Source of the DNA: Candidatus Heimdallarchaeota archaeon | Lineage (GTDB): Archaea > Asgardarchaeota > Heimdallarchaeia > Heimdallarchaeales > Kariarchaeaceae | NCBI GenBank assembly: GCA_021399405.1 | Contig: JAAFKL010000056.1 | Location: forward strand, 1 to 5,595 | Direction: 5' to 3' | DNA length: 5,595 nt | Shown: piece after piece, positions 1 through 5,128 of the stretch | Position numbering within the stretch: the first letter of the stretch is position 1 | Layout of the letters: each line of letters begins with the position of its first letter | Notes under the pieces: model-generated | What the model was told of the DNA's origin: nothing | Databases searched by the model: none | The model's input: only the letters and a program-made list of their open reading frames with translations | Position numbers and translations under genes: made by a program

Positions 1-333
1 CTATGGTATACATTCATAACACGAGAATCAGAAGGTACTATCAGCAGTTTAACAGAGATGTTTTATTCCCCTGGAACACCACACAAAGGCTATCAAAATA
101 TGACTGGGGTTCAAGAGAGGTATCGTGGTAGAGGATTGGGTAAATGGGTGAAAGCTCATATGCTTGAATGGTTATATGCTAAGTACCCTGATATCGTGTA
201 TATTGTTACTGGTAACGCAACATCCAACAAACCTATGCTCTCCATCAACAATCGAATGGGTTACAAAGAATTTCTAGCAGGTACTTCATATTCCTTCAAG
301 GTTGAAAATCTATTGACAAGCTACAGTCTATGA
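1..333 (+). CDS. GNAT family N-acetyltransferase, C-terminal part (5' end outside window)
   Basis: The frame is open from the first base to TGA at 331-333, giving 110 residues without their N-terminus; an ATG at 58 is internal. Visible are the acetyl-CoA-binding motif A (residues 35-49, TGVQERYRGRGLGKW, with the R-G-x-G-x-G core at 42-47) and, further on, T70-G-N-A-T-S-N76 and N83-N-R-M-G-Y88. This arrangement is usual in the MshD-like/general GNAT group, which transfers an acetyl group from acetyl-CoA to an amine. The substrate cannot be told, as the N-terminal substrate-binding part is missing. It is followed by a 165-bp gap holding a separate promoter, so it is probably not co-transcribed with the next gene. 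Family assignment is firm; function is open. Confidence 0.85.
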   Translation, partial: LWYTFITRESEGTISSLTEMFYSPGTPHKGYQNMTGVQERYRGRGLGKWVKAHMLEWLYAKYPDIVYIVTGNATSNKPMLSINNRMGYKEFLAGTSYSFKVENLLTSYSL

Positions 334-400
334 ATTCACTTTGCATACTAAGCTAATCGATTGATGGTGATATGTTGGCGATCTGTCTATCTGTCCAAAA

Positions 401-414
401 CTTCAAAGTTGAAG
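401..414. repeat. Perfect inverted repeat just upstream of a TATA box
   Basis: CTTCAA-AG-TTGAAG: 6-bp arms with a 2-bp spacer, ending 6 bp before the TATA-like element at 421. The position overlaps or abuts where the BRE and an upstream regulator would bind, so a small dimeric regulator site is possible. Such a short repeat can occur by chance in AT-rich DNA. Confidence 0.3.
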
Positions 415-420
415 AATAAT

Positions 421-428
421 TTTATAAA
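421..428 (+). promoter_or_regulatory. Probable TATA box for the flavodoxin-like gene
   Basis: TTTATAAA matches the archaeal TATA consensus well and is the best match in the 334-498 gap. Initiation about 26 nt downstream would fall near 451 and give a leader of about 48 nt before the ATG at 499. That agrees with the GGTG ribosome-binding sequence at 490-493, spaced 5 nt from that ATG. The remainder of the gap shows only an 8-bp tandem near-repeat (381-396). Confidence 0.5.
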
Positions 429-498
429 GATAAGACAAATTCTTGTTTTGATGGACTATAGGCAAGACTATTAATGAATTGATTAAAATGGTGTTAGC

Positions 499-1077
499 AT
501 GAAAAATCAAGTGAGTACGCATGCGAGCAATAATAAAATCAAAAAAGTTCATAAAGTTTTAGTGGCCTATGATATCGGATCTGGATCTACAGAAGAGGTC
601 GCTGAATTTATACGTAATATATTGTCCCAAGATGGTAATATTGTAGAAGTTAAAAATATTAGAGATGAACTTGATTTGACTTCTTATGATAGAATAATAA
701 TAGGTAGTGCAATTAGATACGATAAGTGGATGTCCAGTGCCAGAAAATTTGTTAAGAATAACCAAGAAATTTTAAGTAAAATACCTGTAGCATTCTTTTT
801 TACTTGCTTAGTTTTATCTAAAAAAACTGATAAGTCTATCCTGCAAGCTAAGAAATATTCTGATAAACTATATGATATTGCTCCTAGGGTTAAACCTGTA
901 AGTGTGGAAGGATTTGCGGGTGTATTAGATTATAGTAAAATCTCTTTGGTTCCCCGTTTGCTTCTGAAATTATACTTAGTAATTCTTAGAGTTAAGGAAG
1001 GACTTAGAGTAAAAGAAGGAGATTATAGAGACTGGGATGCTATCCGTTCATGGGTTAAAAGTATTGATTTCAAATAA
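499..1077 (+). CDS. HemG-like flavodoxin-fold protein (flavodoxin_5 / protoporphyrinogen-oxidase-like)
   Basis: 192 residues. The FMN phosphate loop is at residues 24-31 (YDIGSGST), where E. coli HemG has FSTRDGQT. The middle stretch YDRIIIGSAIRY (63-74), the FVKNN helix (84-88) and AGVLDY near 140 align clearly with the HemG family, as does the DW pair at 178-179. The soluble protein should bind FMN and act in electron transfer or oxidation. Known archaeal haem synthesis runs through the sirohaem route and does not need HemG, so true protoporphyrinogen oxidase activity is doubtful. The GG-x-TD segment usual before the DW motif is replaced by two copies of LRVKEG (163-174). The N-terminus is about 17 residues longer than HemG; the ATG at 499 has GGTG at 490-493, and the only nearby alternative is GTG at 511. 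It is convergent with the methyltransferase gene. Confidence 0.85.
   Translation: MKNQVSTHASNNKIKKVHKVLVAYDIGSGSTEEVAEFIRNILSQDGNIVEVKNIRDELDLTSYDRIIIGSAIRYDKWMSSARKFVKNNQEILSKIPVAFFFTCLVLSKKTDKSILQAKKYSDKLYDIAPRVKPVSVEGFAGVLDYSKISLVPRLLLKLYLVILRVKEGLRVKEGDYRDWDAIRSWVKSIDFK
985..1020 (+). repeat. In-frame tandem duplication of 18 bp (LRVKEG x2)
   Basis: Bases 985-1002 and 1003-1020 both encode L-R-V-K-E-G and differ at only two third-codon positions (GTT/GTA, AAG/AAA). It lies in the flavodoxin-like gene, in the segment where HemG relatives carry GG-x-TD. Two silent differences suggest the duplication is old and kept rather than a recent slip. Confidence 0.8.
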
Positions 1078-1157
1078 TTCGATCAATCTAGCACGTCTCA
1101 AGTTCAATTAAATATCTAATGTTTAAGTACAATAATTGATTAAAGATATTCGGTTTC

Positions 1158-1208
1158 ATAAAATTCAATTGCGTAGTATCATCCTAATACGCAATTCGTG
1201 AATTTTAT
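1158..1208. repeat. Long imperfect hairpin between convergent genes
   Basis: ATAAAATTC (1158-1166) pairs with GAATTTTAT (1200-1208), and AATTGCGTA (1167-1175) pairs with TACGCAATT (1188-1196). This gives 18 perfect base pairs interrupted by one 3-nt bulge (CGT, 1197-1199), around a 12-nt loop. It sits midway in the 200-bp gap between the 3' ends of the flavodoxin-like gene (1077) and the methyltransferase gene (1278). A bidirectional terminator or mRNA 3'-end stabiliser fits the place, though no long T-run follows on either side. A remnant of a small palindromic element is the alternative. Nothing else is evident in the gap. Confidence 0.6.
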
Positions 1209-1277
1209 TGAATTCTAAAAGTGGTTAAATTCTAACCCTAATGACTATCAAATGGATTTAATTATTCAATAACCTTT

Positions 1278-1925
1278 TCACAAAAGAAACGGAATATACT
1301 TCTTACTCTTTTCCATGTATTTCTTATATTCATCTCCGAATTCCTTAATAAGTAGCTCTTCCTCATAAATTGCCCTATCATTCAGAATTTTGAAGTAGAC
1401 AACAAATAATACCATGGATACCAATACTGATTGAGTTATCAGGATAAATGCCACGATCCCAAAAATTGCACTAGCATAAATTGGATGTCTGACGTATTTA
1501 TAGATCCCATTAGTTATTAATTCATGAGTATCCCTTATTACTAGGATTCCGGTTGCTTGTTTACCAAGATTAATTCTTGAAAGTACTAACATCGCTACTG
1601 AGAAAAAATAGACAATCAGACCTATTACCGATATTATATTATTTCTCCAACCATAATATTCAGCCTCTACCACAGCTCCAATAAGAAAGAATGGGCTTAG
1701 AAGGAATAGGAGTACAATGTATTTTTCAAAATTTCCCTCCTCTTTTTTTTCTTCTTCAATCGGTCTTATGATTGTATCAATTATACCTCCTGCATAGAGC
1801 AAAATCAGATATGTCAGATAGTATGTGTCTCGGAAAATGTCTGGTTTGATGAAGTAAAATACACCAGTGTAATATACTATATACACGACTACAATGAATA
1901 GTAACTTTTGCAAGAATACACTCAT
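1278..1925 (-). CDS. Membrane methyltransferase of the ICMT/PEMT-like family
   Basis: 215 residues, with about five hydrophobic segments (roughly 5-26, 35-53, 68-87, 97-116 and 150-180). The C-terminal signature is LITNGIYKYVRHPIY (136-150), holding the R146-H147-P148-x-Y150 motif. It is followed by E188-E189, FGDEY (196-200) and the final Y-I-P, the pattern of isoprenylcysteine carboxyl methyltransferases and phospholipid methyltransferases. These enzymes use S-adenosylmethionine at the membrane face. The substrate (prenylated protein, lipid or small molecule) cannot be read from sequence. A charged loop rich in Glu and Lys (56-68) is encoded partly by an 8-base A run on the coding strand (T at 1743-1750) and stays in frame. 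The ATG at 1925 has GGGTGA (1940-1935) and GAGG (1931-1928) upstream. It lies 163 bp behind the MFS gene, so it may be separately transcribed. Confidence 0.85.
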   Translation of the reverse strand: MSVFLQKLLFIVVVYIVYYTGVFYFIKPDIFRDTYYLTYLILLYAGGIIDTIIRPIEEEKKEEGNFEKYIVLLFLLSPFFLIGAVVEAEYYGWRNNIISVIGLIVYFFSVAMLVLSRINLGKQATGILVIRDTHELITNGIYKYVRHPIYASAIFGIVAFILITQSVLVSMVLFVVYFKILNDRAIYEEELLIKEFGDEYKKYMEKSKKYIPFLL

Positions 1926-2049
1926 ATCCTCATTTCACCCACATTTATTATTCCATCGGGCATTTGAATTATTCCCTCTTTGATCATTGATTTAGATCAT
2001 GAAAATCGAAAGAGATGAATAATTTGAGTATATTTAGTTACAATATTTA

Positions 2050-2086
2050 TGTTCATAATTATTCGATCGATCTATCAGAATGAACA
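2050..2086. repeat. Inverted repeat just after the MFS stop codon
   Basis: TGTTCAT (2050-2056) and ATGAACA (2080-2086) form 7-bp arms around a 23-nt loop, starting 3 bp beyond the MFS stop at 2089. It may be a weak 3'-end hairpin of the arsN2-MFS transcript. The arms are short and the loop long, so chance is quite possible. The rest of the 1926-2088 gap contains only ribosome-binding and AT-rich promoter-like sequence for the methyltransferase gene. Confidence 0.25.
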
Positions 2087-2088
2087 CG

Positions 2089-3324
2089 TTATCCAGGAAT
2101 TGATACAATCTTATCGGATCTATTATGTTGTAATACACCATCATGTTGTTCCTCGGGAAGATATATCCCATATGCACATAACAGAGACCCTATTAACCCA
2201 TTTACAGCTAATATGAGAAACATCTTTTGGATGGTAAAATGTTGAAGAAGAATTCCTCCTATAATCAAATATGGCACTGAGACAACCATAATCAGAGTAG
2301 GTATCAACGAATATATAGCGTTTCTATTAGAATTAGGGATCTTATCTAGGAAATATCGGGGCATTAGAACATCGACAAAATACCTACCTGTATATCCAAT
2401 TGTAAATGCCACTATTAGTAAAATGAAGAGAATTAGATTAAATTCAGATGTTGATTCAAAAAATGAAACCATGACGTACATAATACCAAAAAATACTAGA
2501 TCCAGTCCAATAAAAGAAAGCGATAGGACCTTTTTGATATTTTTGATTCGTTTTGAAATTATTCCAGCAATACCTGTCGCTATAGCACCAAACACCCAAA
2601 TTGTGGATCTCAGCATTGCTGTCATTGTATCAGTTTTACCGTATGATTCGTATAAAGGTAACATCATCAAACCAGCCCACAACATCATCCCACTACCAGT
2701 TATCATCATTCCTAAGACTAAAAAAGATAAATTCCTGTCATTATATACAGTTGATAATCCCTGGTTGAAGAAGCTGAAATAATTTCTTAGATGTAATTCG
2801 CGATGAGGGGCTGAGGGGTGCTCTTTTAGATATATTAGAAAGATAAATGAAAATAGTAAAAGAAAAATACCCTGAAAATAGAATAACAATTGCCGTGATG
2901 AGAAATATATGATAAAGCCCCCAAAAATAAAGGCAATTGCTGTTATCAGTTCTTTTACCATTGTGAACTTGCCTAATAACTGACCATAAGTTTGTCTAGT
3001 ATGATCCTCACTAACATAAAGTATGTAATTATTATCAAACCATGAATTAAATGAACCTGATTCTTGACCTTGAGCGAAACCGATTATTCCAAATGAAATT
3101 AAAATTTGATTAATATTTCCTGAATAACTTAGAATAAGTAATCCCACGCCATATGATACTGCTGAAATAAATAGTACCCAACGCTGACCAATCCAATCCC
3201 CCAAAGCCCCAGTTGGATAGTCAGTTAAGGCTTGTACACCAAATTTAACTCCTAAAACCCATCCCAATTGCTTGAGTGTCAAAGTCTCCAGAGCAAATAA
3301 GATTAGAAACGTATTTGTTAACAT
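2089..3324 (-). CDS. MFS transporter, main open frame (5' end frameshifted)
   Basis: 411 residues from the first in-frame ATG. MFS motif A lies in the loop after the second helix (T38-G-A-L-G-D43-W-I-G-Q-R48). Hydrophobic stretches account for the remaining helices up to the C-terminal one near 372-394, consistent with 12 in all once the upstream segment is restored. Proteins of this superfamily export drugs or metabolites by proton coupling; the substrate here is unknown. The ATG at 3324 is a poor start: it has no ribosome site, and it removes half of helix 1. In-frame codons upstream (3360-3325) encode I-F-L-I-I-F-A-Y-T-F-V-I before a TAG at 3363-3361, and the missing N-terminus lies in another frame (see 3348-3431). 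The gene follows arsN2 and is expected to be translationally coupled to it, so an acetylated toxic product is a plausible cargo by inference. Confidence 0.88.
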   Translation of the reverse strand: MLTNTFLILFALETLTLKQLGWVLGVKFGVQALTDYPTGALGDWIGQRWVLFISAVSYGVGLLILSYSGNINQILISFGIIGFAQGQESGSFNSWFDNNYILYVSEDHTRQTYGQLLGKFTMVKELITAIAFIFGGFIIYFSSRQLLFYFQGIFLLLFSFIFLIYLKEHPSAPHRELHLRNYFSFFNQGLSTVYNDRNLSFLVLGMMITGSGMMLWAGLMMLPLYESYGKTDTMTAMLRSTIWVFGAIATGIAGIISKRIKNIKKVLSLSFIGLDLVFFGIMYVMVSFFESTSEFNLILFILLIVAFTIGYTGRYFVDVLMPRYFLDKIPNSNRNAIYSLIPTLIMVVSVPYLIIGGILLQHFTIQKMFLILAVNGLIGSLLCAYGIYLPEEQHDGVLQHNRSDKIVSIPG

Positions 3325-3347
3325 GATAACAAAGGTATAAGCAAATA

Positions 3348-3431
3348 TTATAAGAAAGATCTAGTAATAAATCTCTTTGCTGGATCATTCATATCTGATA
3401 AATCAAAGAATCGATTGATCATAGCACTCAT
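3348..3431 (-). pseudogene. Out-of-frame N-terminal segment of the MFS transporter
   Basis: From the ATG at 3431-3429 the frame reads 27 codons (MSAMINRFFDLSDMNDP and on to RSFL) and stops at TAA 3350-3348. The -1 frame continues at 3351 with I-I-F-A-Y-T-F-V-I, followed by the long MFS frame. Joined, the two give a normal MFS start: a short amphipathic N-terminus followed by a complete first helix, for about 447 residues. The ATG overlaps the arsN2 stop as ATGA and has GAGGG 6 nt upstream, the hallmarks of a real coupled start. One extra base around 3351-3357 would repair the gene. This is either a true mutation or an assembly/read error; a programmed shift is less likely because the site (T TTC TTA) is not a standard slippery heptamer. 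Confidence 0.8.
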
Positions 3432-3889
3432 TTGTTGCCCTCTAAAGCATCTACAGATTTTACCATTTTCACTGAGCTCTGACAAAGAGTATATTCCTTA
3501 GATAATTCTAAAATCGGATCCAATTCATCATTAGTAATTTCAGCAAACCCATATCGTTCGAACCATGTTTCAGCGGTATCAGTGAAAAGGAAAATTTCTT
3601 TGATCGACTTAAATTTAGCATATTCTTGGATCACAATCATCAGAGCATCTCCAATTTTATTACCTTGATGAGATTTCTTAACCCCAACAGAACGCAGCAA
3701 TGCGGTAGTATGGTATATTTCTAATCCAATTATTCCCACAGCTGACCCATTTTGAATCGCAAGGAAAAAATTATCAATATGATCTATAATCCCTATAGTA
3801 GGTAGATTTAATTCCTCTAGTAATTGATAAATTCTAGGGAGATCGTTTAATGTCGTTTTAGCAATTTGCAGTTGATTTGAGTTAATCAT
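3428..3889 (-). CDS. arsN2: ArsN2-type GNAT N-acetyltransferase
   Basis: 153 residues, the usual length for the family. Several stretches match the ArsN2 pattern: GLEIYHTTALLRSVGV (55-70), the helix after motif A, LFTDTAETWFERYGF (101-115), and the C-terminal LCQSSVKM (135-142), with a Cys-x-Ser-Ser where ArsN2 proteins usually have C-P-x-S-A. ArsN proteins are GNAT enzymes found in arsenic-resistance clusters; the related ArsN1 acetylates arsinothricin and phosphinothricin, while the ArsN2 substrate is less certain. Motif A reads Q75-G-N-K-I-G80, with Lys78 in the central Gly position. There is no ribosome site, but a TATA box centred about 25 nt upstream implies a leaderless mRNA starting at or near this ATG. 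The stop TGA overlaps the MFS start (ATGA), which marks an operon. No arsR, arsM or arsB is visible in the window, so the link to arsenic rests on the family alone. Confidence 0.8.
   Translation of the reverse strand: MINSNQLQIAKTTLNDLPRIYQLLEELNLPTIGIIDHIDNFFLAIQNGSAVGIIGLEIYHTTALLRSVGVKKSHQGNKIGDALMIVIQEYAKFKSIKEIFLFTDTAETWFERYGFAEITNDELDPILELSKEYTLCQSSVKMVKSVDALEGNK
3438..3443 (-). promoter_or_regulatory. Ribosome-binding site that decides the MFS start
   Basis: AGAGGG lies within the last codons of arsN2, 6 nt before the ATG at 3431. It matches the anti-Shine-Dalgarno end of 16S rRNA, whereas no such sequence precedes the later ATG at 3324. It is the main support for placing the original MFS start at the ATGA overlap. 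Confidence 0.6.
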
Positions 3890-3908
3890 ACTAACTTATT
3901 GGTCAGAT

Positions 3909-3926
3909 TTAATATAAAGACTTTCC
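3909..3926 (-). promoter_or_regulatory. TATA box and BRE-like element of the arsN2-MFS operon
   Basis: Read on the minus strand, TTTATATTAA (3918-3909) is centred about 25 nt before the ATG at 3889, and a purine-rich GGAAAG-type stretch lies directly upstream (about 3926-3921). That spacing puts initiation at or next to the ATG, as in leaderless archaeal mRNAs. It also indicates that arsN2 is transcribed separately from the CDF gene 129 bp upstream. Confidence 0.7.
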
Positions 3927-4018
3927 ATCTTTTCTACTGTAGGATAGTAGATGACTAATACATTGCGATCAATCAAAGACTGAAGTAATGCAATTAACCA
4001 ATTTAGAGAGAATTAAGA

Positions 4019-4948
4019 TTAACAATTTTCATCGATTTCTGAACATTGATTCAATTCAATCTGAAATGTTGAATGGTTAAAATCATGACTACGGGCGATA
4101 ACGGCAGCTGTATTTTTGATCAATTCTGAGAGATCATAGGATTTCACAATAATGTGTGCAGTTAACAGGTTGAAGTTATCAGTCACGGTCCACGCATGGA
4201 AGTCATGGATATCAATAACACCGTGAATTGTCTTTAATTCGGAAGTGATTAGGTCAAGATCTACACCCTCCGGAGTTGCCTCGACTAATATCCTAACAGC
4301 CTTTTTGGATATTGCAAGTCCACTTTTCAAGATTAATATTGAAACTGCAACACTCGCTACTGCATCTAACCAATAAGCACCAAATAATACAATACCAATT
4401 CCAGCAATTAATGCGGCGACAGAACCCAAAAGATCTGCCATAATATGTTGATACGCACCTTCTATGTTTATGCTACCTTCTTTATCCGATTCGAGCATGT
4501 ATATACCAAAAATATTTACCAAAAGTCCCACAAATCCAACACCAATTACCAATGCACCTTCAACAACTATTCGATCTGAGGATATTAGACGTTCAAAAGC
4601 TTCTTTTATTATGTAACCAGAAATTACTATTAGCGATAATCCATTTATCAAACCAGACAGGACTTCAACCCGTTTATAACCAAACGTAAATTTTGCATTA
4701 CTCTTTTTTGATCCTAAATGGATTGCAATTAGCGAAAAAGCTAGTGATACCACATCATTCAACATATGGCCTGCATCAGCAAGTAACGCAAGGGAATTTG
4801 CGAGGTACCCTGTAATTACTTCAACAATCATGAAAATCAAGGTTATTACGAGAATAATGCTTAGTTTTGATTTAGATGAGGCTTTATGGTCATGATGTTG
4901 AGGTACATTTTTTTCTTCGATATGAGGATTAGAAGAACTGGTATGCAT
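4019..4948 (-). CDS. CDF family zinc/cation efflux protein (CzcD/ZitB-like)
   Basis: 309 residues, a full-length cation diffusion facilitator. Six membrane helices are expected (about 29-50, 53-78, 95-117, 128-151, 165-190 and 195-214). Both halves of the transport site are present: H61-x-x-x-D65 in helix 2 (ADAGHMLND) and H168-x-x-x-D172 in helix 5 (YQHIMAD), the pair typical of Zn-transporting members. FGYKRVEVLSGLINGL (89-104) is a family signature. The N-terminal tail has His at 2, 9, 18, 19 and 21. The cytoplasmic C-terminal domain keeps H248, H251 (HDFHAW) and H265, and ends with C302 and C309 in a short acidic tail. It should export Zn(II), perhaps with Cd or Co, against protons. The ATG at 4948 follows AAGG directly, and an AT-rich promoter lies just upstream, so the mRNA is probably leaderless or nearly so. 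Confidence 0.93.
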   Translation of the reverse strand: MHTSSSNPHIEEKNVPQHHDHKASSKSKLSIILVITLIFMIVEVITGYLANSLALLADAGHMLNDVVSLAFSLIAIHLGSKKSNAKFTFGYKRVEVLSGLINGLSLIVISGYIIKEAFERLISSDRIVVEGALVIGVGFVGLLVNIFGIYMLESDKEGSINIEGAYQHIMADLLGSVAALIAGIGIVLFGAYWLDAVASVAVSILILKSGLAISKKAVRILVEATPEGVDLDLITSELKTIHGVIDIHDFHAWTVTDNFNLLTAHIIVKSYDLSELIKNTAAVIARSHDFNHSTFQIELNQCSEIDENC

Positions 4949-4957
4949 CCTTACAAG

Positions 4958-4979
4958 TAATATTATACAATTAATATTA
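4958..4979 (-). promoter_or_regulatory. CDF gene promoter with twin TAATATTA palindromes
   Basis: The 8-bp palindrome TAATATTA occurs at 4958-4965 and 4972-4979, 14 bp from start to start. The distal copy, about 24-31 nt before the ATG, is placed to be the TATA element. The proximal copy lies between it and the start, where a repressor would block transcription. The flanks form a looser dyad (CAAGTA and its near-complement). Direct evidence is the repeat itself; the operator role is inference. Confidence 0.4.
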
Positions 4980-5107
4980 TTAAGTTGTTGTTAGCAAGAA
5001 GAAACCAACCAATTCACGTTGATCAATTTTAGAATAATCCGAAAAATCTGAATCCAATCAACCCTAATCACACTATTTATCATTGAAAAATTGCTGAAAT
5101 CCAAAAT

Positions 5108-5119
5108 TTTTTTAATATC
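5108..5119 (+). promoter_or_regulatory. Possible TATA element of the peroxiredoxin gene
   Basis: TTTTTTAATATC ends 9 bp before the ATG at 5129. If it is the TATA box, initiation would be near 5138-5140, which favours the in-frame GTG at 5138 as a leaderless start over the ATG at 5129. The match to consensus is moderate in a generally AT-rich gap, and no ribosome site precedes any of the candidate starts. Confidence 0.3.
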
Positions 5120-5128
5120 GTAGATGTA

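Noticed and set aside
559..765. Minus-strand open frame of 68 codons
   Set aside because: It is antisense to the well-supported flavodoxin-like gene and has no recognisable domain.
1743..1750. Frameshift suspected at the 8-base homopolymer in the methyltransferase gene
   Set aside because: The frame stays open on both sides and the family-typical C-terminus follows in the same frame.
2015..2083. Small plus-strand frame of 22 codons in the gap between the methyltransferase and MFS genes
   Set aside because: No promoter, low-complexity AT-rich residues, and placed opposite the 3' region of the MFS transcript; chance is the simplest explanation.
2423..2782. Plus-strand open frame of 119 codons
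   Set aside because: It is a complement of the MFS coding region; its composition mirrors the membrane-protein codons and no domain is seen.
3348..3360. Programmed -1 ribosomal frameshift in the MFS gene
   Set aside because: The site is not a standard X-XXY-YYZ heptamer, the A-site tRNA would re-pair badly, and no clear downstream stimulating structure is evident; an indel explains it more simply.
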